Source: G965279355 sp965279355
Lineage (GTDB): Bacteria; Pseudomonadota; Alphaproteobacteria; CACIAM-22H2
Direction of reading: 5' to 3'
Length of the DNA stretch: 64,000 nucleotides
Assembly (NCBI GenBank): GCA_965279355.1
Contig: OZ257155.1
Coordinates: 310,001-374,000, forward strand
The translations under genes and the position numbers were made by a program. How positions within the stretch are numbered: the stretch's first letter is position 1; the number at the start of each line of letters is the position of its first letter. Positions 57,537 through 64,000 of this stretch are shown piece after piece. The notes under the pieces were generated by a model that made no database searches, was not told the DNA's origin, and was given only the letters and a program-made list of their open reading frames with translations.

Positions 57537-60212
57537 ATGTCTATTCGGAATCTTGACGCGATCTTCAAGCCAAATGCGGTGGCGCCGATCGGGGCCAGTT
57601 CGAAACCTCAATCGGTCGGACGCGTGATCATGGAAAACCTTCTGTCCGGCGGGTTCGAAGGCCCGATCATGCCGGTCAATCCAAAACATAAATCCGTGGG
57701 CGGTGTTCTCGCGTATCCTGACATCGCAAGCCTGCCGCTGGTGCCGGACCTTGCTGTCATTTGCACCCCCGCGGCGACAGTTCCAGGGCTGATCGGCGAA
57801 CTCGCATCGCGTGGTACGCGCGGGGTCGTGGTCATTTCCGCCGGGTTCTCGGAGCTTACATCTCAGGCCGGTACGGCGCTGCAGCAGGAGATGCTCAACG
57901 CAGCGAAGCCGCACCTGATGCGGATCGTCGGTCCGAACTCGATTGGCGTAATCTCTTCCAATGCCCGGATGAACGCGTCGTTCGCGCATCGCACGTCGAA
58001 ACCGGGACATGTTGCGTTCGTCGCGCAGTCGGGCGCAATGGTCACGACGGTCCTCGACTGGGCAACCGATCGCGGCATCGGCTTTTCCCACCTTGTTTCG
58101 CTCGGTTCGATGAGCGACGTGGATTTCGGCGATATGCTGGACTATCTCGCCAACGATCCGCAGACAACGGCGATCCTTCTCTATATCGAAGCGGTCACGA
58201 ACGCGCGAAAGTTCATGTCGGCGGCGCGGGCTGCGTCTCGTCTCAAGCCGGTTATTGCGATCAAGGCCGGCAGACACGCAGCCGCCGCTCAGGCCGCGAC
58301 GTCGCATACGGGGGCGATGGCGGGGATCGACGAGGTCTACGATGCGGCGTTCCGGCGTGCGGGAATCCTTCGGGTCCGTACGCTCGAGGAGCTTTTCGAC
58401 GCCGTTGAGACGCTCGCGATGCCGCTCGATATACAGGGCGAGCGCCTGGCCATTCTGACGAATGGCGGGGGCGTCGGCGTGCTCGCCACCGACGCTCTGC
58501 TCGACGGAGGCGGACAGTTGGCGTCTCTGTCGCCGGCGACGGTTGAGCGGCTGAATACGGTCCTGCCGCCAACCTGGTCGCACGGAAATCCCGTCGATAT
58601 CATCGGCGATGCGCCGGCGAGCCGCTATGCCGCATCCATGGATATTCTTCTGTCGGCGCCTGAAGTGGATGCACTGCTGGTGCTGAATTGTCCGACCGCG
58701 GTGGGATCGAGCACCGACGCCGCGAACGCCGTCGCAAAGAGTGCGACCGCGGAGCGCCGGATTGTCTTTACCAACTGGCTGGGGGCGACCGCGGCGACGG
58801 AAGCGCGCCGTTTCTTTTCGGCGGCCAAAATTCCCACTTACCACACGCCGGATGAAGCCATCCGGGGCTTCATGCATCTGGTGCATCGCCGCCGGAATCA
58901 GAAAACACTGATGGAAGTCCCCCCGGCGGCCACTTCCGAAAGGATCGTTGACGACAAGGCGGCGCGTTCAATTGTGCAGACGGCCGCCGATACGGGGCGC
59001 CAGTGGTTGAACTCGGAGGAGGTTCAGGCCCTCTTCGGACTTTACGAAATCCCGCTTATCCGGTCGCGGGCGGTTGAAACGCCGGACGAGGCGGAGACGG
59101 TGGCGGCCCAACTTGGCGCGTCCGTCGCCCTGAAAATCGCATCGCCGGATATCACGCATAAGTCCGATGTCGGCGGTGTTGCGCTGAATCTGGCAACACC
59201 GGGCGACGTACGGACGGCGGCGACGGCCATGATCCGGCGCGTGCAGTCGGCTGCTCCGAACGCAAAGATCTCGGGATTTGTCGTTCAGGAGATGATCCGT
59301 CGTCCTTTGGCGCATGAGCTGATTGTGGGAATGGCGGTGGATCGGCAGTTCGGCCCTTTTATTCTGTTCGGTCATGGCGGTACGGGTGTCGAGGCGATTG
59401 CCGACAAGACAATCGCCTTGCCTCCGCTCAATCCCGCGCTGGTGCGGGATATGATCGCGCGTACTCGCATCTACAAACAGCTTCAGGGCTATCGCGACCG
59501 GTCGCCCGTCAATTTCGATGCGCTGACCGATTGCCTGGTCAAGCTTTCGCAACTCGTCTGCGATCTGGATGGCATCAGCGAGTTGGATATCAACCCGCTT
59601 CTGGCCGATGCCGATGGCGTGGTGGCACTGGATGCGCGCGTGCGTGTTGCGGTCCAGAAAGACGCAGGCGCTTCCGGGAGGCGCCTGGCGATCACGCCGT
59701 ATCCGAAGGAATTGGAACGCCCCGAAAAAATCGAGGGGGTCGGTGACTTTACCCTAAGACCCGTCCGTCCCGAAGATGCGCAGGGGTTTCTGGATCTCTT
59801 CAGCAAGCTGACGGCTGAAGACATTCAGCGGCGTTTCTTTGCCCCGATATCCCAGTTGACCCCGGCACAGCTCATCCGGTTTACCCAGATCGATTATGAC
59901 CGGGAGATCGCGCTTGTTCTCGTCGAGAGAGCCACGAACGCGATCTTCGCCGTTGCGCGACTGGTTGCCGATCCTGATTTCCGCAAGGCTGAATTTGCAC
60001 TGACGGTCCGGAGCGACCACAAGGGCAAGGGGATCGGAAGCCTGATGCTTCGTCGTCTTGTGGACTACGCCCGCGCCCGCGGCCTCGCGGAGATCACAGG
60101 CGATATTCTTCGGGAAAACAACCGGATGGTAGAACTCGTCAAGGAGCAGGGATTTGCCCTCACGACGCTGTCCGAAACGAGTTCTGTTCTGCGCGCGAGC
60201 TTGACTCTGTGA
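57537..60212 (+). CDS. NDP-forming acyl-CoA ligase-like / GNAT acetyltransferase fusion (Pat type)
   Basis: An 891-aa protein with a CoA-binding domain (residues 8-135), succinyl-CoA-ligase-like domains with TSHTGAMAG (His about 257), an ATP-grasp domain (about 480-690) and a C-terminal GNAT domain (about 725-890; SDHKGKGIGSLMLRRL is the acetyl-CoA loop). Length and order match Pat/YfiQ, which acetylates and silences acetyl-CoA synthetase and other proteins. Unlike Pat, in which the ligase part is considered inactive, the catalytic His region is kept. Lies in a stress operon, 91 bases after the CBS gene. Confidence 0.9.
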   Translation: MSIRNLDAIFKPNAVAPIGASSKPQSVGRVIMENLLSGGFEGPIMPVNPKHKSVGGVLAYPDIASLPLVPDLAVICTPAATVPGLIGELASRGTRGVVVISAGFSELTSQAGTALQQEMLNAAKPHLMRIVGPNSIGVISSNARMNASFAHRTSKPGHVAFVAQSGAMVTTVLDWATDRGIGFSHLVSLGSMSDVDFGDMLDYLANDPQTTAILLYIEAVTNARKFMSAARAASRLKPVIAIKAGRHAAAAQAATSHTGAMAGIDEVYDAAFRRAGILRVRTLEELFDAVETLAMPLDIQGERLAILTNGGGVGVLATDALLDGGGQLASLSPATVERLNTVLPPTWSHGNPVDIIGDAPASRYAASMDILLSAPEVDALLVLNCPTAVGSSTDAANAVAKSATAERRIVFTNWLGATAATEARRFFSAAKIPTYHTPDEAIRGFMHLVHRRRNQKTLMEVPPAATSERIVDDKAARSIVQTAADTGRQWLNSEEVQALFGLYEIPLIRSRAVETPDEAETVAAQLGASVALKIASPDITHKSDVGGVALNLATPGDVRTAATAMIRRVQSAAPNAKISGFVVQEMIRRPLAHELIVGMAVDRQFGPFILFGHGGTGVEAIADKTIALPPLNPALVRDMIARTRIYKQLQGYRDRSPVNFDALTDCLVKLSQLVCDLDGISELDINPLLADADGVVALDARVRVAVQKDAGASGRRLAITPYPKELERPEKIEGVGDFTLRPVRPEDAQGFLDLFSKLTAEDIQRRFFAPISQLTPAQLIRFTQIDYDREIALVLVERATNAIFAVARLVADPDFRKAEFALTVRSDHKGKGIGSLMLRRLVDYARARGLAEITGDILRENNRMVELVKEQGFALTTLSETSSVLRASLTL

Positions 60213-60236
60213 GCGCCAAATACGGATTATGTCAGT

Positions 60237-60599
60237 CTAGTCGACGGACACGATCCGAAAAGGCCGCTGAACGCCATCGTGTTCCGTTACCGACACATAC
60301 TCTCCCTGCTTGAACGCATGGCGGTCGAACTTGAAAATCGGCTCATCGTCATCCGTGGTTTCCGGCACGTAGGAAAAGACCCAGTGCTTGCCGCGCGTGT
60401 GAACCAATAGGCCCTTCTCGTCGGGTTGATTACCCCAGAAACGTCGCACCGTGCATTGGGATTTAACGTGTTTCCATGCCTCGGGGTCGATCAGGCCTGC
60501 ATCGGAAAGGGGAGCGACAAATTCGTAGCCATGCAGCGCGCTTCCGTCCGGAAATTCTTTGCAGCGGGCAAGTTCGAGACGGATTTTTTGCAGCGGCAT
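60237..60599 (-). CDS. Hypothetical 120-aa soluble protein
   Basis: Starts MPLQKIRLELARCKEFPDGS and is rich in beta-strand and aromatic residues (HVKSQCTVRRFWGNQPDEKG, KHWVFSYVPETTDDD). AAGGAG lies before the ATG at 60599. No family recognised. The FNR-type box at 60652 lies 52 bases upstream, so it belongs to the same regulon. Convergent with the Pat-like gene. Confidence 0.8.
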   Translation of the reverse strand: MPLQKIRLELARCKEFPDGSALHGYEFVAPLSDAGLIDPEAWKHVKSQCTVRRFWGNQPDEKGLLVHTRGKHWVFSYVPETTDDDEPIFKFDRHAFKQGEYVSVTEHDGVQRPFRIVSVD

Positions 60600-60651
60600 T
60601 GGCAGGTCTCCTTGGTTGAGGAGACTGTGACGGCTTGCCGCACCTAGATCT

Positions 60652-60665
60652 TTGATCTGCGTCAA
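60652..60665. promoter_or_regulatory. FNR/FixK-type box TTGATCTGCGTCAA
   Basis: TTGAT-N4-GTCAA between two divergent unknown genes: 52 bases from the minus-strand start at 60599 and 34 bases from the plus-strand start at 60700. It could control both. Confidence 0.75.
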
Positions 60666-60699
60666 AGACCGCTTCAGCCATTTGCCGCACCAATGCGGC

Positions 60700-61164
60700 A
60701 TGGATGTTCATCTCAACGCAGTCATTCTGCCGGAAGATCAGATCTCGCAGGCCTTTCCTCTTGTCCAGGTGACCTGGCCGGAGATCGATATGGCGGCCTG
60801 GCGCGACTATGTGCAGTTTTTTCGCGGCCGGACTGGCAAGAAGAATACGGGCGTCATTGCGATCAGGGACTCTGATAACTACGTATGCGGTGTTCTGGTC
60901 TATGAGGTCGAGCGGGACATCAAGGATGGCCTTCAATTGACGGTTCATCTTCTTACCGCAGCCGACCTCGCCAATTCGGACGAACCTTTAAGGGCGCTGC
61001 TGGTGACAGCAGAGCGAACCGCCCAGACTTTGAATTGCAGGGGTCTGCAGATACGCCCGCGGCCTGAACAGTCCGCGATGAATGCCCGGCTGAAGCTTCT
61101 CGGTCTCGATGAAAGAGCCCGCTTTCTCTGGAAGCGGATATTGCCGGCGCAGCCTGTCAGTTAA
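60700..61164 (+). CDS. Hypothetical 154-aa protein, possible GNAT-like fold
   Basis: Begins MDVHLNAVILPEDQISQAFP and has alternating strands (TGVIAIRDSDNYVCGVLVYE) and helices that resemble a minimal acyltransferase fold, without the clear acetyl-CoA loop. That resemblance is weak inference. The start at 60700 is used because the upstream in-frame codons contain the FNR-type box. The kinase gene follows by 74 bases on the same strand. Confidence 0.75.
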   Translation: MDVHLNAVILPEDQISQAFPLVQVTWPEIDMAAWRDYVQFFRGRTGKKNTGVIAIRDSDNYVCGVLVYEVERDIKDGLQLTVHLLTAADLANSDEPLRALLVTAERTAQTLNCRGLQIRPRPEQSAMNARLKLLGLDERARFLWKRILPAQPVS

Positions 61165-61238
61165 CGCTGCCGGTTCAATTTACCGATCGTCGTCCGTGGT
61201 GTAGTTTCGGATTCATCCAGAGCGGGCGATGTCATTCC

Positions 61239-62864
61239 ATGCCAGAGAAGAAGCAGAATAAGAAACCGACTGCGACCGAGGCGCTTCCCCCTCGACGGCC
61301 CGGACGCATCATTCAGAAGAGCGCCAGCGCCGATCTCACACTGGCGATGATCGAAGAGCGCGAGGCGCGCCTTCGCTCTATCCTTGAAACGGCACCCGAT
61401 GCGATCATTACGATCGACAATCGGGGCAAGATCCAGTCGTTCAGCAAGGCGGCTGAAAGACTCTTCGGTTACGCATCGGGCGAAGTCATCGGACATAACG
61501 TCAGCATGCTGATGGCGTCCCCTCATCGCGAGAAGCATGACGGGTATCTGGAGCGCTATCTGCGCACCGGAGAGAAGCGAATTATCGGCATCGGGAGAGA
61601 GGTTGAGGCGCGAAAGAAAGACGGCTCCATTTTTCCAATGGAACTTGCTGTCGGCGAGGTGAAACTCGACGGGGCGCATCTCTTTACGGGATTCATCCGC
61701 GATCTAAGTGCGCGCGCCAAACTCGAGAACGAGCTGCGCCAGGCGCAGAAAATGGAGGCGATCGGCCAGCTCACCGGGGGCCTGGCGCACGATTTCAACA
61801 ACCTCCTGACGGTCATTTCCGGCAATCTCGAAATGCTGGAACGGCGGCTTACGACAGAGGGCGATCGGGAGCTGCTCAAGGAAGCGCAGGAGGCGACGAC
61901 GCTTGGCGCGCAACTCGCCAGCAGGCTTCTGGCTTTCGGCCGGCGCCAGCCTCTCAACCCTGAACTTGTCGACCTTAACGCTCATGTTAAAGGCATGGTC
62001 GATCTGCTGCGCCGATCTCTCGGCCAGACGATTGTGATCGAGGCGAAACATTTTCCGGCTGAACTGAAGGTCATGGCCGATGCCGGGCAGCTCGAGAATG
62101 TCCTGCTCAATCTGGCCATCAATGCGCGAGATGCGATGCCCGATGGCGGCCGCCTGATTGTCGAAACCGCGGTTATCGATGTCGACCAGGCGCATCGTGC
62201 CTTGAGCGGTCTTCCCACGGGTCGATATGCCGTGCTGTCGGTCACCGATACAGGGACCGGAATGAGCGAACAGGTGCGCGAGCGCGCGTTCGAGCCGTTC
62301 TTCACGACGAAGGGGACAGGGAAGGGAAGCGGCCTTGGTCTCAGTATGATCTACGGCTTCGTCAAGCAGTCCGGCGGTCATGTGCAGCTGTATAGCGAGC
62401 TCGGACTGGGAACCACCGTCCGCATCTACCTTCCTTATGAACTCACGGCGGGGCAGGAAACCGGCCCCCAGGGATCCGGGGACGATCTGCGAGATGCCGT
62501 CGAGACGGTGCTTGTCGTGGAGGACGACCCGCGGGTTCGCCGCGTTTCGGTTCGCCGATTAGTTGAGCTGGGTTACAAGATTCTGGAAGCGGAGAATGGC
62601 CCCGAAGCGATGAAGATCATCGAAGCAAATGCTGACATCGATCTTCTATTCACCGATGTCGTCATGCCGGGTGGCATATCCGGTGTCGATCTGGCACTTC
62701 AGGCAAAGAAGCTCAGGCCAGACCTCAGGATTCTTTTTACATCGGGATATGCCGACCCGAATATCGTGAAGGAAGGTCTGCTAAAAACCGATGCCGGGTG
62801 GCTTGGCAAGCCTTATAGCAGCAACGACCTCAAAAAGAGCCTGCACGAACTGCTGGACCGCTAG
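61239..62864 (+). CDS. FixL-like PAS hybrid sensor histidine kinase
   Basis: A 541-aa cytoplasmic hybrid kinase. The PAS domain (about residues 42-155) matches FixL closely: His100 in KHDGYLERY aligns with the haem-ligating His of FixL, and Arg107 and Arg120 (IIGIGR) align with its distal arginines. HisKA has His184 (LAHDFNN), HATPase spans about 285-400 (DTGTGMSEQV, GKGSGLGLSM), and a C-terminal receiver carries Asp473 (FTDVVMPGG). No membrane segment. Likely a haem-based oxygen sensor. Convergent with the response regulator. Confidence 0.9.
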   Translation: MPEKKQNKKPTATEALPPRRPGRIIQKSASADLTLAMIEEREARLRSILETAPDAIITIDNRGKIQSFSKAAERLFGYASGEVIGHNVSMLMASPHREKHDGYLERYLRTGEKRIIGIGREVEARKKDGSIFPMELAVGEVKLDGAHLFTGFIRDLSARAKLENELRQAQKMEAIGQLTGGLAHDFNNLLTVISGNLEMLERRLTTEGDRELLKEAQEATTLGAQLASRLLAFGRRQPLNPELVDLNAHVKGMVDLLRRSLGQTIVIEAKHFPAELKVMADAGQLENVLLNLAINARDAMPDGGRLIVETAVIDVDQAHRALSGLPTGRYAVLSVTDTGTGMSEQVRERAFEPFFTTKGTGKGSGLGLSMIYGFVKQSGGHVQLYSELGLGTTVRIYLPYELTAGQETGPQGSGDDLRDAVETVLVVEDDPRVRRVSVRRLVELGYKILEAENGPEAMKIIEANADIDLLFTDVVMPGGISGVDLALQAKKLRPDLRILFTSGYADPNIVKEGLLKTDAGWLGKPYSSNDLKKSLHELLDR

Positions 62865-62871
62865 CGGCAGG

Positions 62872-63615
62872 TTAATGCCTGGAAATCGTCGCCGCGAAAA
62901 TGTAGCCGGCGCCGCGGACGGTCTTGATGAGTGTCGGATTGGCCGGGTCCGCCTCGATTTTCTTACGCAGGCGGCCGACCTGAGTGTCGATGGCCCGATC
63001 GAATGCCGCCCATTCGCGGCCTTTCGCCAGATCCATGAGCTGGTCGCGGTTAAGGACGCGATTTGGGTGCTTCGCCAGCACGCTCAGAAGCTCGAATTCG
63101 CCGGTTGAAAGGCTGACCGGCTTGCCGGCGGGATCGGTCAGTTCCCGGCGCGAAAAGCAGAGCCGCCAGCCGTCGAAGACGATGGCGTCGTCTTGATCCG
63201 GGCTTGCCTGAGGCTGCGGTGCCGGTTCTGCTGGCTGCGGGTGAGGGGCAGTGCGGCGCAAGACCGTCCGTATCCGGGCAAGGATTTCACGGAGGTGGAA
63301 GGGCTTGGCAACATAATCGTCGGCACCGGCTTCAAGCCCGGCCACCCGATCGATGACGTCGCTTTTCCCCGTCAACATGATGATGGGAATTTCAGACCGC
63401 TGCCGGATAAAGCGGGCCAGCGATAACCCATCCTCGCCTGGCATCATCAGGTCGAGCAGAACGACACTGACGGGAGCTTTCTCAAGGGCTGCACGCATTT
63501 CCGTGCCATCGGCGGCTTCCGTTACGGAGAAGCCCTCGTCAACAAGGTAGCGCCGCAGCATCGTGCGTATCCGCGCTTCGTCATCGACAACCAGAATATG
63601 CAACGGGTCGCTCAT
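62872..63615 (-). CDS. OmpR/PhoB-family response regulator
   Basis: A 247-aa protein: receiver domain with Asp55 (LLDLMMPGEDG), Lys in VAKPF, a Pro/Gln-rich linker, and a C-terminal winged helix (LSTGEFELLSVLAKHPNRVL, DTQVGRLRKKIEADP). The start is the ATG at 63615. Convergent with the PAS hybrid kinase (7 bases between stops) and divergent from the Crp/Fnr gene. Whether that kinase or another is its partner is not known. Confidence 0.93.
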   Translation of the reverse strand: MSDPLHILVVDDEARIRTMLRRYLVDEGFSVTEAADGTEMRAALEKAPVSVVLLDLMMPGEDGLSLARFIRQRSEIPIIMLTGKSDVIDRVAGLEAGADDYVAKPFHLREILARIRTVLRRTAPHPQPAEPAPQPQASPDQDDAIVFDGWRLCFSRRELTDPAGKPVSLSTGEFELLSVLAKHPNRVLNRDQLMDLAKGREWAAFDRAIDTQVGRLRKKIEADPANPTLIKTVRGAGYIFAATISRH

Positions 63616-63655
63616 TTCTCCGGTGATTTTACACAATAAGGGCGGGAAGAGGAGT

Positions 63656-63672
63656 CTGTCACAAACTGTCAC
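63656..63672. promoter_or_regulatory. Direct repeat CTGTCAC-N3-CTGTCAC upstream of the response regulator
   Basis: Two copies with a 10-base period at 63656-63662 and 63666-63672, in the gap between the divergent regulator genes. OmpR/PhoB-family proteins bind tandem repeats of this shape, so it is a candidate autoregulatory site. Confidence 0.5.
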
Positions 63673-63780
63673 AGTCGGTTTCCAAACGACGAAAAAAAGG
63701 CTTCCGATGACATACGTGAGTGACCTGGCCGCATTAAACGGGTGCATCCGAAATATTCGGAAAGATCGAGGAGGCCACCC

Positions 63781-64000
63781 ATGCAGGTTCAGGCACTTTC
63801 CAGCGCTCCGAAGTTCGAAGTCGCCCAGCTTGCTGTCTGTCGGGGCCTCGCCAAACAGGCAGCCAGTCATGTCGCGGCGATCAGTACGCTGAAAAAGAAG
63901 ACCGCCGGCGAAATGCTTTTCTCCGAAGGCGACGATTGCGAGGGCATTTACGAGGTGGTGACCGGGACATTGCGTCTCTACAAGCTGCTGCCGGATGGCC
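63781..64000 (+). CDS. Crp/Fnr-family transcriptional regulator (3' truncated by window)
   Basis: The first 73 residues are visible: after MQVQALSSAPKFEVAQL comes the start of the cyclic-nucleotide-binding-fold sensor domain (AGEMLFSEGDDCEGIYEVV, TGTLRLYKLLPDG). There is one early Cys (AVCRGL), and the four-Cys iron-sulphur pattern of FNR is not in this part. It therefore looks more like a FixK/Dnr-type regulator, pending the rest of the sequence. GGAGG precedes the ATG. It is the natural candidate to bind the seven TTGAY-N4-RTCAA boxes of the island. Confidence 0.88.
   Translation, partial: MQVQALSSAPKFEVAQLAVCRGLAKQAASHVAAISTLKKKTAGEMLFSEGDDCEGIYEVVTGTLRLYKLLPDG

Noticed and set aside
57339..58886. 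515-codon open frame on the minus strand
   Set aside because: Antisense to the Pat-like gene; extremely Arg/His/Gly-rich with no recognisable motif.
61239..63615. Classical FixL/FixJ two-component pair
   Set aside because: The kinase has its own receiver and the adjacent regulator is OmpR-type with a winged helix, not FixJ/LuxR type; the genes are also convergent.
1..64000. tRNA, rRNA or CRISPR arrays
   Set aside because: No cloverleaf-like CCA-ended segments, rRNA-conserved stretches or regularly spaced repeats were noticed, although no covariance search could be run.

Overview
The window reads as one contiguous piece of a GC-rich alphaproteobacterial chromosome, probably from a Rhodospirillales- or Hyphomicrobiales-like free-living heterotroph. 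This rests on the recG / sdhE / mfd neighbourhood, a DUF3572 gene, a GTTC-N7-GTTC LexA box, FixK/FNR-type boxes and a FixL-like PAS kinase. No rRNA, tRNA or CRISPR array was seen. Genes are dense, and no stretch longer than about 200 bases lacks a supported feature.

Region 1 (1-21 kb) is metabolic and housekeeping. It opens with the end of an FAH-family hydrolase and small membrane or lipoprotein genes. An L-2-hydroxyglutarate-dehydrogenase-like flavoprotein, a 2-hydroxyacid dehydrogenase and a two-subunit 3-oxoacid CoA-transferase follow. Next come a type III polyketide synthase with an isoprenylcysteine-methyltransferase-like partner, a fluoroacetate-dehalogenase-like hydrolase, a DUF502 protein, an FAD monooxygenase and a VOC protein. 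After these lie recG (minus), sdhE and mfd (plus), an SDR / acyl-CoA dehydrogenase / APH-kinase / DUF6285 operon, and egtD.

Region 2 (21-33 kb) starts with an HU gene with a good terminator. Beside it is a minus-strand micro-operon (33-aa membrane peptide, 60-aa protein, DUF3572) whose promoter carries a perfect alphaproteobacterial LexA box in the spacer. An ABC exporter, crcB, a secreted hydrolase, a BASS transporter, an isochorismatase-type hydrolase, a luciferase-like monooxygenase, a substrate-binding-fold protein without signal peptide and a GntR/FCD regulator follow. A 1.97-kb IS1595-family element (30892-32861) carrying a DUF3800 gene as passenger has inserted beside the regulator's operator. 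It is flanked by a 9-bp target duplication.

Region 3 (33.2-47.8 kb) is an aryl-polyene-type biosynthetic cluster. One long minus-strand operon holds two ketosynthases, a chain-length-factor-like protein, ketoreductase, dehydratases, two acyl carrier proteins, an AMP-ligase fused to a dehydratase, a glycosyltransferase fused to an acyltransferase, a second acyltransferase, a thioesterase, LolA-like, DUF3261 and MMPL export proteins, a COG4648 membrane protein and a lipoprotein. A phosphopantetheinyl transferase is divergent.

Region 4 (47.8-64 kb) is a low-oxygen/stress island. It holds two universal stress proteins, a P-type ATPase, a beta-CASP nuclease-like protein, two CBS-BON proteins, a CBS protein, a phasin-like protein, a cytochrome c, a Pat-like ligase/acetyltransferase and three proteins of unknown function. 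Seven sites matching TTGAY-N4-RTCAA sit in its promoters. It ends with a FixL-like PAS hybrid histidine kinase that keeps the haem-ligand His, an OmpR-type response regulator and the start of a Crp/Fnr-family regulator cut by the window edge. Sensor, regulator and targets therefore lie together.
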